64,000 nt of DNA from Streptomyces sp. NBC_01262 (GTDB lineage Bacteria > Actinomycetota > Actinomycetes > Streptomycetales > Streptomycetaceae). Made by a program: the position numbers and the translations under genes. Each line of letters opens with the position of its first letter. Position 1 is the stretch's first letter. The notes under the pieces are model-generated. The model was not told the origin of the DNA and made no database searches. It worked only from the letters and a program-made list of their open reading frames with translations. The DNA is taken from the NCBI RefSeq assembly GCF_036226365.1, contig NZ_CP108462.1:3762501-3826500 (forward strand). Direction: 5' to 3'. Of this stretch, positions 1 to 7,990 are shown piece after piece.

Positions 1-189
1 CTTTCTTGCACGTCCAAGACGCTAGGAATCCATTCCGAGCGGGCGCCATACGCAAGCGCAACGGGAGGTAAACAACATACCTCCGAATGGCCAACTCACC
101 CGATCCGATGCCGAATCTACGGTTTCGACACTCCGCGTTAACCTCAGGGTTGCCCAAGTGTCAGCCAGGAGGCCTGGCGTCGTCATAGT
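1..189. other. Upstream region of the glycosyltransferase operon
   Basis: No gene is visible here. An inverted repeat GGAGGTA-N7-TACCTCC at 64-84 could be an operator or a small hairpin. AGGAGG at 167-172 looks like a ribosome binding site but lies 17 nt before the first GTG of the next gene, further than usual. Confidence 0.4.
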
Positions 190-1164
190 GTGGTGGTCGT
201 GGTCAAGCTCTCCGTAATCGTGCCGTTCTACAACGTTCAGGCTTTCGCGCCCGACATGTTGAGAAGCCTTCGTGCGAACGCCCGCTCGGATTTCGAATTC
301 ATCCTAGTAAATGACTGTGCGACGGACGAAACTCCGGAAATCCTTGCGCGTGCCGTTCCCGATCTCCCGGGAGCGCGGCTCGTCTCGCACGACATAAACG
401 GCGGCCTGGCCACAGCGAGAAACACCGGCATCGACGCGGCCCGCGGCGAGTACCTCACCTTCCTCGACGGCGACGACTGGCTCGCCGAGGGCTACCTCGC
501 CCGGCTTCTGGACTCCATCGAAACCCTCGGCACCGACTTCGTCCGCACCGACCACGTCGTCTGCCACGGCCGCAAGCGCACCGTCGCCCGCGTCCCGCAG
601 GGCCGCCGCGGCATGAAGCTCAGCCCGCGCGCCGCCATCCTGCCCGCCGACCGCACGACCTCAGTCGACTACCCGTACGCCTGGGCCGGGATCTACCACC
701 GCCGCCTGGTCGACGCCGGTTTGCTGCACTTCCCGGACGGCCTGCGCACCGCCGAGGACCGGCCGTGGATCTGGCGGCTGCACCGCGAGGCCGAGTCCTT
801 CGCCGTCGTCGGCCTGCTCGGCGTCTTCTACCGGCGCGGCGTCACGACCTCGCTCACCCAGATCGGTGACATCCGTCAACTGGACTTCATCCGTTCATTC
901 GATCAGGTGCTCGCCGAGACCGCGGCCGACCCCGAGGCGGACCGCTTCCTGCCCAAGGCGGTGCGCACCTACTGCGCGATCATCGCCCACCACCTCAACG
1001 CGATCGACCGCTACGAGCCCGCCGTCGCGCGCAAGCTCAAGGTGATGAGCGCCGCCGCGATGAAGAAGATGCCCCAGGACGTACTGACGGAGGCCCTGGA
1101 TTCGATGGACATCGAGCGAAGCGTGCGGCTGCGCCGCCTCCGGCGCCGGCTGGTGAGCGCCTGA
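190..1164 (+). CDS. Family 2 glycosyltransferase
   Basis: A 324-residue GT-A fold glycosyltransferase that transfers a sugar from a nucleotide donor to a surface-polymer acceptor. The N-terminal strand LSVIVPFYNV (7-16), the NDCATDET loop (41-48) and DGDDW (93-97, the metal/nucleotide-binding Asp pair) are typical of family 2. No membrane segment is visible, so it is probably cytoplasmic or peripheral. The run of GTG codons at 190-201 makes the exact start uncertain; 190 is the most upstream in-frame choice and AGGAGG sits at 167-172. Its TGA overlaps the ATG of the polysialyltransferase-like gene by one base, so the two are probably translationally coupled. Donor and acceptor cannot be read from the sequence. 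Confidence 0.85.
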   Translation: MVVVVKLSVIVPFYNVQAFAPDMLRSLRANARSDFEFILVNDCATDETPEILARAVPDLPGARLVSHDINGGLATARNTGIDAARGEYLTFLDGDDWLAEGYLARLLDSIETLGTDFVRTDHVVCHGRKRTVARVPQGRRGMKLSPRAAILPADRTTSVDYPYAWAGIYHRRLVDAGLLHFPDGLRTAEDRPWIWRLHREAESFAVVGLLGVFYRRGVTTSLTQIGDIRQLDFIRSFDQVLAETAADPEADRFLPKAVRTYCAIIAHHLNAIDRYEPAVARKLKVMSAAAMKKMPQDVLTEALDSMDIERSVRLRRLRRRLVSA

Positions 1165-2534
1165 TGCCCCTGCCCTCCCGTACGCAGATCTTCATGGCGT
1201 CCACTCTCTACGGCGCCGCCACGCTCGCCGCCGCCCTGGACGCGGGGCAGTTCGCCCCCGCGGACCGCCGGCTGCTGCTGATCAGCAACAACGCCGGCAT
1301 CCCGGAGACCACCCCCGCCCTGGACACGATGCCCGGCTTCGAGGCCCTGCGCGGCCGCTTCGACGAGGTCCTGTCCTGGAACGAGGCCATCGCCCCGCTC
1401 CACCCGGGCGGCTGGCAGCCCCGCGTCGAGGACGTCCCCCTGTGGGAGCGCGGGCTGCGGCTCCTGTGGGACCTGGGCGACGACAACCTGGAGCTGATCG
1501 TGGAGTCCATCCAGGTCGAGCCCGCGCTCGCCCTGGTCATTGTCTTCCCGTCGGCGTCCGTCGAGGTCTACGCCGACGGCCTCATGTCGTACGGCCCGAC
1601 CCGCAACAAGCTGGAGCCGCTCGTCACGACCCGGATCAACCGGCTGCTCCACCTGGACCTCGTCCCCGGGCTGCGCCCGCTGCTGCTCTCGGAGTACGGG
1701 GTCGAGTCCGAGGTCGTACCCTCCGAGGCCTTCACCAAGGTCCTGGCCGAACTGGCCTCCTCACTCCAGGACGAGGACGCCTCCCGCCTGGACGAACTGC
1801 CCGAGGGCGCGGCCCTGCTGCTCGGCCAGTACCTGTCGGCGCTGGACATCATCAGCGCCAAGGCGGAGGAAGAGCTGCACGTGGCCATACTGCGCGGCGC
1901 CGTCGCGCTCGGGCACCGGGACGTCATCTTCAAGCCGCACCCCTCGGCGCCCGCCCACTGGTCCCAGCTCCTGGAGCGGGAGGCCGCCGCCCTCGGCGCG
2001 AAGCTCACCGTCCTGGACGCCCCGGTCCTGGCCGAGGTCGTCTACCAGCGCATCCGGCCCGCCATCGTCGTCGGCTGCTTCTCCACCGCCCTGCTCACCG
2101 CCTCCGCCTTCTACGGCATCCCCGTCGCCCGCACCGGCACCGGGCTCCTCCTCGACCGCCTCTCCCCCTACCAGAACAGCAACCGCGTCCCCGTCACCCT
2201 CGTCGACGCCCTGCTCCCCGAGCTCACCGACCCCGCCGCCGTCACCGCCTGGACCGCGCCCGGCCCCGACGCCGTCCACCGCGACCTCACCCCGCTGCTG
2301 CGCGCCGTCGGCTACTGCATGCAGTCCCTGGCCTACCCGCACCTGCGCGAGGAGACCGTCGCCTACCTGGCCGCACGCCTCGACGCCACCACCTGGCGCT
2401 ACTTCAAGCGCCGCCGCCTCACCGCCCTCGCCCTGCCGGGCGCGCTGCCTGCGCAGCTCGCGTTTCTGCCGCGCAGCCGCACCGTCCGCCGGGTCGCCCG
2501 CCGCGCCAAGGCGCTTCGGCGGTCGCTGGGCTGA
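1164..2534 (+). CDS. Polysialyltransferase-family protein
   Basis: A 456-residue protein resembling the alpha-2,8-polysialyltransferase family (Pfam PF07388), which extends acidic nonulosonate polymers. The segment around DVIFKPHPSAP (about residues 252-262) matches the KPHP motif of such capsule glycosyltransferases, and VVGCFSTALLTASAFYGIPV (about 302-321) resembles the CMP-binding region with its conserved Ser/Thr. The start overlaps the stop of the preceding glycosyltransferase, so the pair probably builds one wall or capsule polymer. In streptomycetes the natural acceptor may be a Kdn-type wall polymer rather than true polysialic acid; that is inference. A strong inverted repeat follows immediately. 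Confidence 0.75.
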   Translation: MPLPSRTQIFMASTLYGAATLAAALDAGQFAPADRRLLLISNNAGIPETTPALDTMPGFEALRGRFDEVLSWNEAIAPLHPGGWQPRVEDVPLWERGLRLLWDLGDDNLELIVESIQVEPALALVIVFPSASVEVYADGLMSYGPTRNKLEPLVTTRINRLLHLDLVPGLRPLLLSEYGVESEVVPSEAFTKVLAELASSLQDEDASRLDELPEGAALLLGQYLSALDIISAKAEEELHVAILRGAVALGHRDVIFKPHPSAPAHWSQLLEREAAALGAKLTVLDAPVLAEVVYQRIRPAIVVGCFSTALLTASAFYGIPVARTGTGLLLDRLSPYQNSNRVPVTLVDALLPELTDPAAVTAWTAPGPDAVHRDLTPLLRAVGYCMQSLAYPHLREETVAYLAARLDATTWRYFKRRRLTALALPGALPAQLAFLPRSRTVRRVARRAKALRRSLG

Positions 2535-2540
2535 CATCGC

Positions 2541-2588
2541 CGTCCCGGCTGACGCGTCGCGGGAACTCAGAACGCGTCAGCCGGGACG
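2541..2588. terminator. 17-bp inverted repeat, probable bidirectional terminator
   Basis: The arms 2541-2557 (CGTCCCGGCTGACGCGT) and 2572-2588 are perfect reverse complements around a 14-nt loop. They sit between two convergent genes. The right arm is also the coding sequence for the last residues of the mutase gene, so the mutase stop codon (2567-2569) lies in the loop. No T-tract follows on either strand. Confidence 0.7.
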
Positions 2589-4150
2589 TAGGTGCCCCAC
2601 ACCTCCCGCAGCGCGCCACAGACCTCGCCGACCGTCGCCCGCGCGCGCAGCGCGTCCTTCATCGGGTGCAGGACATTGACGTCCGTGCCCTCGGCCGCCC
2701 TGCGCATGGCGGACAGCGCCGCGTCCACCGCCGCCTGATCGCGCGAGGCGCGCAGCGCGGCGAGCCGCTCCACCTGCTGGGCCTCGATGGCGGGGTCGAC
2801 CCGGAGCGGGTCGTACGGCTCCTCCTCCTCAAGCGCGAAGCGGTTGACGCCGACGACGACCCGCTCACCGGAGTCGGTCTCCTGCTGGATGCGGTACGCG
2901 CTGCGCTCGATCTCCTCCTTCTGGAAGCCCCGTTCGATGGCGCTGACCGCACCGCCGAGATCCTCGACCCTGCGCATGAGGTCCACAGCGGCGGCCTCGA
3001 CCTCGTCGGTCAGCCTCTCGACGGCATAGGAGCCCGCGAAGGGGTCGACGGTCGCGGTGACATCGGTCTCGTAGGCGAGTACCTGCTGCGTGCGCAGCGC
3101 GAGCCGCGCGGACTTGTCCGTGGGCAGGGCGATCGCCTCGTCGAAGGCATTCGTGTGAAGGGACTGCGTGCCGCCCAGCACCGCCGCCAGTCCCTGGAGG
3201 GCCACCCGCACGAGGTTGACCTCCGGCTGCTGGGCGGTGAGCTGGACTCCCGCCGTCTGGGTGTGAAAGCGCAGCATCTGGGACCTGGGGTCGCGGGCCC
3301 CGAACTGCTCGCGCATGACGCGCGCCCAGATCCGCCGGGCGGCGCGGAATTTGGCGACCTCTTCGAGCAGCGTCGTACGGGATACGAAGAAAAAGGACAA
3401 CCGGGGCGCGAAGTCGTCGACGTCCATACCCGCCGCGACGGCCGTACGAACGTATTCGATGCCGTCCGCCAGGGTAAAGGCGATCTCCTGAACGGGAGAG
3501 GCACCGGCCTCGGCCATGTGGTAGCCGGAAATCGAGATGGTGTTCCACTTCGGCATCTCGGTCCGGCAGTATTCGAAGATATCGGCGGTCAGCCGCAGGC
3601 TCGGCTTGGGCGGGAAGATATACGTACCGCGCGCGATGTATTCCTTCAGCACATCGTTCTGGACCGTGCCGGTGATCTTGTCGGCGGCGATCCCCTGCTC
3701 CTCGGCGACCAGTTGGTACATCAGCAGAAGCAGCGCGGCGGGCGCGTTGATCGTCATCGACGTGGACACCTTGTCCAGCGGGATGCCGTCGAAGAGCACC
3801 TTCATGTCCTCGACCGAGTCGATGGCGACGCCCACCTTGCCGACCTCCCCGTGTGCGAGGGGGGCGTCGGAGTCGTGGCCCATCTGAGTCGGCAGGTCAA
3901 AGGCGACGGACAGACCCATCGTCCCGTGGGCGATGAGCTGCCGGTAGCGGGCGTTGGACTCGGTGGCGGTGCCGAAGCCCGCGTACTGCCGCATGGTCCA
4001 GGGGCGGCCGGAATACATGGACGGATAGACGCCCCTGGTGAAGGGATAAGCCCCGGGCTCGCCCAGCCTGCCGGCGGGATCCCAGCCCGTCAGGGCATCC
4101 GGCCCGTAGACCTGTTCGATCGGAAGCCCGGATTCGGACTCACGTGCCAT
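2567..4150 (-). CDS. Methylmalonyl-CoA mutase family, large (catalytic) subunit
   Basis: A 527-residue adenosylcobalamin-dependent acyl-CoA mutase TIM-barrel domain. The start at 4150 (MARESES) is chosen because AGAAGGAG lies about 8 nt upstream. Tyr56 in RQYAGFG and Arg174 in ARGTYIFPP match the substrate-pocket Tyr/Arg pair of methylmalonyl-CoA mutases; isobutyryl-CoA mutases carry Phe/Gln. The protein ends after the barrel and lacks the C-terminal B12-binding domain of single-chain mutases, so it needs a separate small subunit. The only B12-binding subunit in the window is 50 kb away at 54661-55074. No MeaB/ArgK chaperone gene is adjacent. Exact substrate is inferred. Confidence 0.85.
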   Translation of the reverse strand: MARESESGLPIEQVYGPDALTGWDPAGRLGEPGAYPFTRGVYPSMYSGRPWTMRQYAGFGTATESNARYRQLIAHGTMGLSVAFDLPTQMGHDSDAPLAHGEVGKVGVAIDSVEDMKVLFDGIPLDKVSTSMTINAPAALLLLMYQLVAEEQGIAADKITGTVQNDVLKEYIARGTYIFPPKPSLRLTADIFEYCRTEMPKWNTISISGYHMAEAGASPVQEIAFTLADGIEYVRTAVAAGMDVDDFAPRLSFFFVSRTTLLEEVAKFRAARRIWARVMREQFGARDPRSQMLRFHTQTAGVQLTAQQPEVNLVRVALQGLAAVLGGTQSLHTNAFDEAIALPTDKSARLALRTQQVLAYETDVTATVDPFAGSYAVERLTDEVEAAAVDLMRRVEDLGGAVSAIERGFQKEEIERSAYRIQQETDSGERVVVGVNRFALEEEEPYDPLRVDPAIEAQQVERLAALRASRDQAAVDAALSAMRRAAEGTDVNVLHPMKDALRARATVGEVCGALREVWGTYVPADAF

Positions 4151-4262
4151 GGGTTCACGACTCCTTCTCCGCACAGCCCCCTCACAGTGTTATGCCAGGT
4201 TCGCGGAACTACATATCCGGGAAAAGTGTCCAAGCAGGTACGACGATGTTCAGGGGGACGAA

Positions 4263-5111
4263 GTGCCGCGCAGGAACACCCGAACCCGAATAGGCCTTGC
4301 GGCCACCGCCGTGCTGGCCGTGATGTCGGCCGTCGGCTGTACGGCGCAGGCCACCGAGGCACCGTCCTCGGCCTCGACCCCTGCCTCGCCGACCACCTCC
4401 CATACAAGCCCCAGCCCCAGCACCAGCCCGAGCCCCAGTCCCAGCCGGTCCACCGCCGCCGCCCCGGCCCGCAAAACCGAGCGGCCCCTCATGGCCCGCG
4501 GCTCCAGCAGCGCCCAGGTCCGCGAGCTCCAGGCCCGCCTCAAGCAGCTCGGCCACTTCTCCCCCTCCCCCACCGGCTACTACGGCAGCGTGACCGCGGC
4601 CTCCGTCCGTGCCTTCCAGGCCAAGCACGGCCTCACCGTCTCCGGCACCGTCACCAAGGCCACCTGGAGCAAGCTCCGCTCCCTCACCAGGCAGCCGACG
4701 CACTCCGCCATGTACCCCGCCACCAGCCGCCCGGTCGCCAAGCTCGACCAGCGCTGCCTCACCGGACGCGTCCTGTGCATCAGCAAGACCAGCCGCACCC
4801 TGTCCTGGGTGGTGGACGGCAAGGTCATCAGGTCCGTGGACGTGCGCTTCGGCTCGCAGTACACGCCCACCCGCGAGGGCACCTTCACGATCTACTTCAA
4901 GAGCCGCCACCACGTCTCGACGATCTACCACACCGCCATGCCCTACGCGATGTTCTTCAGCGGCGGCCAGGCCGTCCACTACTCCGCCGACTTCGCCGCC
5001 CGCGGCTACGCCGGCGCCTCCCACGGCTGCGTCAACGTCCGGGACCTGAGCGGCATCTCCGCCCTGTTCGACCAGGTACGGATCGGCGACAAGGTCGTCA
5101 TTTACTGGTGA
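4263..5111 (+). CDS. L,D-transpeptidase lipoprotein with peptidoglycan-binding domain
   Basis: A 282-residue exported cell-wall enzyme that forms 3-3 peptidoglycan crosslinks. The GTG at 4263 is preceded by AGGGGGA at suitable spacing. Residues 1-25 form a signal peptide ending in SAVGC, a lipobox-like site with Cys26. Residues 33-65 are a Ser/Pro-rich linker, 80-140 a PG_binding_1 repeat, and 160-282 a YkuD catalytic domain with the SHGCVNVRD motif (His254, catalytic Cys256). It is monocistronic and followed by a GC-rich hairpin. The -3 lipobox residue is Ala rather than Leu or Val, so lipidation is likely but not certain. Confidence 0.9.
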   Translation: MPRRNTRTRIGLAATAVLAVMSAVGCTAQATEAPSSASTPASPTTSHTSPSPSTSPSPSPSRSTAAAPARKTERPLMARGSSSAQVRELQARLKQLGHFSPSPTGYYGSVTAASVRAFQAKHGLTVSGTVTKATWSKLRSLTRQPTHSAMYPATSRPVAKLDQRCLTGRVLCISKTSRTLSWVVDGKVIRSVDVRFGSQYTPTREGTFTIYFKSRHHVSTIYHTAMPYAMFFSGGQAVHYSADFAARGYAGASHGCVNVRDLSGISALFDQVRIGDKVVIYW

Positions 5112-5124
5112 GGCCCGTAACCCC

Positions 5125-5158
5125 ACGGCCGACGCCCACCCGGCATCTGCGGCCGACG
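5125..5158 (-). repeat. 34-bp inverted repeat, left copy
   Basis: Exact reverse complement of 7991-8024, 34 of 34 bases; key core GCAGATGCCGGGTGGGCG. Similarity continues less exactly over about 25 further bases (GGCTC/CGCT-rich) to the right of this copy. The two copies bracket the ECF sigma gene block. Confidence 0.85.
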
Positions 5159-5284
5159 TAGGCGAGTGAGCCAAAGCGGAGCGGCCGCTGTCGAAAAGGA
5201 GAGCGCGCGCAGGTCGTGAGGAACGAGCGACCGAGCACGGTCGACTGTCGACAGCGGCTGAGCGCAGCGGCGGCGAACCGAGCC

Positions 5285-5344
5285 TCTAAAAAAGAAGAGA
5301 AAGGACGCGGGCGGGGCGGGGGGAAAAGCGCCCCGCCCGCGTTC
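5285..5344 (-). terminator. Terminator of the leftward ECF sigma operon
   Basis: A GC-rich stem pairs 5303-5318 with 5329-5344 (one G-U pair) around the loop GGGGGAAAAG. On the minus strand it is followed by a T-rich tract (complement of CTAAAAAAGAAGAGAAA, 5286-5302), giving a classical intrinsic terminator for leftward transcripts. It may also stop the rightward transpeptidase transcript. Confidence 0.8.
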
Positions 5345-5410
5345 CTCGGAAGGACGCCCGATACGGGGGGACCGGGCATCCGCGGGCCGATGACCAGTCG
5401 ACCCACTTTG

Positions 5411-5439
5411 TACAGCGCCGGGGGCGCCGAAAGTGTCAC
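5411..5439 (-). promoter_or_regulatory. ECF-type promoter-like element a
   Basis: On the minus strand: GTGACA, an 18-nt spacer, then CTGTA. The same -35/-10 pair with the same 18-nt spacer occurs at 5559-5587, 8041-8069 and 8082-8110. It points left, towards the antisense strand of the transpeptidase gene. Confidence 0.5.
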
Positions 5440-5558
5440 ACCTGGGGGCGTGACCGGGCCGGGGGGTGATGCATGCGCCCGGTCACGCCCTGACGCGAGC
5501 CCGATCGGTACGGGGAGAACCCGGACCCGCTTGGCCGATGACCAGTCGACCCACCTCA

Positions 5559-5587
5559 TACAGCGCCGGATCACCGGAAAACGTCAC
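5559..5587 (-). promoter_or_regulatory. ECF-type promoter-like element b
   Basis: On the minus strand: GTGACG, an 18-nt spacer starting TTTTCCGG, then CTGTA. The sequence downstream of the -10 (GTGGGTCGACTGGTCATCGG) is repeated downstream of element a, so the whole module is duplicated in tandem about 148 bp apart. Confidence 0.5.
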
Positions 5588-5594
5588 CCGGTCA

Positions 5595-6533
5595 CTAGTT
5601 CGTATCCTGGGGTGACTGGCCGTCACTGCCGTTGCTGCCGCCGTTCCCACTGCCGGTGCCGTCCGCCTCGTCGGCGGCGTCGCCCGTGTCACCGCTGCCG
5701 CTGTCGTCCTGCATCGACGAGCCGCCAGCGCCGGGATCCCCGCCGGGGGCGCTCGTGGGGTCCGAGGACGCGTTGTCGCCGGCGCTGTCGTCGGTCCAGC
5801 CGCCGTGGCCGAGCAGTCCCGCGCAGTACTGGCGCACCCGGTGCCGGCCGCCGCCTGCGGCCGTCTCCAGGTCGCGGTAGGACTGGCGGTTCATGCCGCT
5901 GCGGCGCCAGTCGGCGGCGGCGTACACCGTGCAGAGCGCCTTGTAGTCCGTGGAGCCGGGGGACGTCGAGGGGGTGGGGGTGGCCACGCCGCGTGAGGCT
6001 CCACCGGCCGGGCGCTCCTGGTCGGGGGCGGGGGAGGCGGAGCCGCCGGGGTCCTTGGAGCCGGCCCGGGCGCTGGAACCGCCGCTCTGCAGCGGGTCGG
6101 GGCCGTGTGCGCCGCTGCCGAAGGAGGTCGGCAGCGCGCCGACGGCGGCGGCCACCGCGACCCCGCCCAGGGCGAGGGTGGCGAACAGCGCGCCGGTGAC
6201 GGTCTTAGCCGAGCGCGCCGCGTGGCGCAGCCCCCTGGCTCCGGGCCGCCAGTCGTCGGCGCGCCGACGGTGGCGCTGCCGTACGCCGGCGGTGAGCACG
6301 CCCGCGTCGCGGGCGGCCCGGAAGGCGGCGACCGCCGCCTCCTCGCGGTCCGGGTCGAGAGCGGCCGGCGCGGCGGCCGCGGCGAGCAGCCCCGCCAGCG
6401 CGGCGGCGCGCTTGTCGTCGGCCGGGTCCGTGGCGACGTACGGGGCGGCGGGCGCCGCGTCGTACGTCGTGCCGCGCAGCAGCCGCTCGGCGGTGGCGTC
6501 GTCCAGCCAGTCGGGTCCTCGGTTATCGCTCAT
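5595..6533 (-). CDS. Single-pass membrane protein, possible anti-sigma factor
   Basis: A 312-residue protein whose ATG overlaps the stop of the ECF sigma gene by four bases, so it is translationally coupled to it. Residues 1-110 are cytoplasmic and rich in Ala, Asp and Arg, 111-134 form one hydrophobic helix, and the rest is a Gly/Ser/Asp-rich low-complexity exterior tail. The arrangement (sigma gene, then membrane protein) is that of a sigma/anti-sigma pair. I see no zinc-binding HxxxCxxC motif and no clear anti-sigma fold, so the role is inferred from position. The overall family is not recognised. Confidence 0.65.
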   Translation of the reverse strand: MSDNRGPDWLDDATAERLLRGTTYDAAPAAPYVATDPADDKRAAALAGLLAAAAAPAALDPDREEAAVAAFRAARDAGVLTAGVRQRHRRRADDWRPGARGLRHAARSAKTVTGALFATLALGGVAVAAAVGALPTSFGSGAHGPDPLQSGGSSARAGSKDPGGSASPAPDQERPAGGASRGVATPTPSTSPGSTDYKALCTVYAAADWRRSGMNRQSYRDLETAAGGGRHRVRQYCAGLLGHGGWTDDSAGDNASSDPTSAPGGDPGAGGSSMQDDSGSGDTGDAADEADGTGSGNGGSNGSDGQSPQDTN

Positions 6534-7135
6534 CTCATGTCCTCAAGCGTTCGAGACACCGAAAACGTCACACTCGACACGCCTCCGTCATATTCCAGCA
6601 GCTCAGCCAGCCGCCGCAGTCCGCGGCTGGTCGCCATCCGCATCGCCCCCGGCCGCTTGCCCAGCACGTCCGCCGCGCTCTTGGAGTCCAGACCCATCAC
6701 GACCCGCAGCAGCACCGCCTCCGCCTGGTCCCTGGGCAGCGACGCGATCGCCGCCAGCGCCCTGCCGGTGCCGACCGCGGCCACCGCCTCCTCCGCCGTG
6801 TCCTGTCCACCGGGCCGGTCGATCAGTTCCTCGACGCCGCCGGCGGCTATCGGCCGGCGGCCCACTGCGCGCAGGTGGTCCAGCGCCCGGTTGCGGGCTA
6901 TCCGCGCGGTCCAGCCGCGTATCGCGTCCCCGGTGTCCGTGGCCCCGGTGTCCCGGAAGCCCGGCAGGTCACGGGCGATCTGAAGCCAGGCCTCGGAGGC
7001 CACGTCCTCGGCGTCCGCCGCGCCGACGAAGGTGCGTACGTACTGCAGCAGCTGTGGCTGCACCGTCCGGTACAAGACCCGGAAGGCCTCCTCGTCGCCC
7101 CCTTGCGCCGCGCGTACCGCGGTCGCCAGATCCAC
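6530..7135 (-). CDS. ECF-family RNA polymerase sigma factor (first of two)
   Basis: A 201-residue sigma-70 family factor with region 2 (about 8-75, including DAEDVASEAWLQIARDL) and region 4 (about 123-180, LPRDQAEAVLLRVVMGLDSK plus the helix KRPGAMRMATSRGLRRL). The GTG at 7135 has GGAG 5 nt upstream. It is clearly paralogous to the factor at 7408-7950. Its last 12 codons carry an ECF-type promoter-like element for the downstream gene. It probably directs an envelope-response regulon together with the coupled membrane protein. Confidence 0.9.
   Translation of the reverse strand: MDLATAVRAAQGGDEEAFRVLYRTVQPQLLQYVRTFVGAADAEDVASEAWLQIARDLPGFRDTGATDTGDAIRGWTARIARNRALDHLRAVGRRPIAAGGVEELIDRPGGQDTAEEAVAAVGTGRALAAIASLPRDQAEAVLLRVVMGLDSKSAADVLGKRPGAMRMATSRGLRRLAELLEYDGGVSSVTFSVSRTLEDMR
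6542..6571 (-). promoter_or_regulatory. ECF-type promoter-like element c, inside the sigma gene
   Basis: On the minus strand: GTGACGTTTTC, an 18-nt spacer counted from the hexamer, then CTTGAG. The -35 half is nearly identical to element b; the -10 half is weaker. It lies 9 nt before the ATG of the membrane-protein gene, which would make that transcript leaderless. Confidence 0.35.
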
Positions 7136-7209
7136 GTCTCCATACCCCCCTCACCCAGGCGCCCCATCCTGCCCCATAGCAGGGCCGCGCCGGGCTCTTG
7201 GGGTCATAC

Positions 7210-7369
7210 GACCTCGGGGGAAATGGTGAGCGGCGTCGCGATGCCTGGCACGCACGCTCGCGGCGTTGCCGAAATGCCCTGGTAGCTCCGCTACAAGGGC
7301 ACCCCGGCGCCTTGCGATCGCACGCACCAGACACCGCTCCTTCATCCGCTCCCCATTTCCCCCGAGGTC
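7210..7369. repeat. About 160-bp imperfect inverted repeat between the two sigma genes
   Basis: Outer arms 7210-7233 and 7346-7369 match at 23 of 24 positions (core CCTCGGGGGAAATGG). A middle pair (CTGGCACGCACGCTCGC against CTGGTGCGTGCGATCGC) and a central hairpin (7276-7286 with 7290-7300, one mismatch, loop TCC) continue the symmetry. It fills most of the gap between the two ECF genes and could fold into one long RNA or cruciform structure. Confidence 0.75.
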
Positions 7370-7407
7370 GCGCGCGGGTAAGTGGCTGTTGCGCAAGCGG
7401 GTTCGTG

Positions 7408-7950
7408 TCAGCCGAGGAGCCGGGACAGTCGTTTCAGGCCACGGTACGAGGCCGTACGGACAGCGCCGGGCCGCTTGCCCAGGACCCGGGCGGCCGAGGC
7501 GGCGTCGAGTCCGACCAGGACCCGCAGCACCACGGCCTCGGCCTGGTCCGGGGGGAGGGTGGCGATCAGCGCGAGTGCCTGGCGGGTGGAGAGCCGCTCC
7601 AGTGCCTCGGCGGCGGTGTCCTCGGCCGCGGGCAGTTCGAGGATGTCCTGCTCCAGGAGGGTCGCCCGGGGCCGCGAGCGCTGCCAGCGCAGGTGGTCCA
7701 GCGCCCGGTGCCGCGCGATGGTCGCCGCCCAGCCCCGGAAACCGGCCCCGTCGCCCCGGAACCGGCCGAGGTCACGGGCGATCTCCAGCCACGCCTCGGA
7801 CGTCACGTCCTCCGCGTCGCCCGGACCGACGATGGTCCGTACGTAGTTGAGGAGCAACGGGTCCACCAGCCGATAGAGCACCGTGAAGGCGGCCTCGTCC
7901 CCGCCCTGGGCACGCTCGACCGCCGCACCGAGCTCGTCTTCGTTTTTCAA
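7408..7950 (-). CDS. ECF-family RNA polymerase sigma factor (second of two)
   Basis: A 180-residue factor with region 2 (GPGDAEDVTSEAWLEIARDL) and region 4 (LPPDQAEAVVLRVLVGLD, then KRPGAVRTASYRGLKRL). The TTG at 7950 is chosen because GGAGGCGAG lies about 7 nt upstream and the family homology begins just after it; longer forms to 8088 have a nonsense-like N-terminus. It shares most of its sequence with the factor at 6530-7135, so the pair arose by duplication. A promoter-like element of the repeated ECF type sits about 85 bp upstream, consistent with autoregulation. Confidence 0.88.
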   Translation of the reverse strand: MKNEDELGAAVERAQGGDEAAFTVLYRLVDPLLLNYVRTIVGPGDAEDVTSEAWLEIARDLGRFRGDGAGFRGWAATIARHRALDHLRWQRSRPRATLLEQDILELPAAEDTAAEALERLSTRQALALIATLPPDQAEAVVLRVLVGLDAASAARVLGKRPGAVRTASYRGLKRLSRLLG

Positions 7951-7990
7951 GGCGGTCTCGCCTCCGCTGCGCTTCGGCTCGACCGCTGGC

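Larger units (their letters stand above)
5112..5594. other. 483-bp intergenic region rich in repeats
   Basis: No convincing gene is present. In order it holds one copy of a 34-bp repeat (5125-5158), a hairpin terminator (5303-5344) and two similar promoter-like modules pointing left (about 5380-5439 and 5530-5587). The open frames that cross it have no recognisable protein character. Confidence 0.6.

Noticed and set aside
1442..5161. A 1239-codon open frame on the plus strand
   Set aside because: It crosses the polysialyltransferase gene, runs antisense through the mutase and through the transpeptidase in another frame. Its protein is Arg/Pro/Ala nonsense typical of GC-rich shadow frames.
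5098..5574. A 158-codon minus-strand frame across the repeat-rich gap
   Set aside because: It crosses a terminator hairpin and two promoter modules, and its translation has no protein character.
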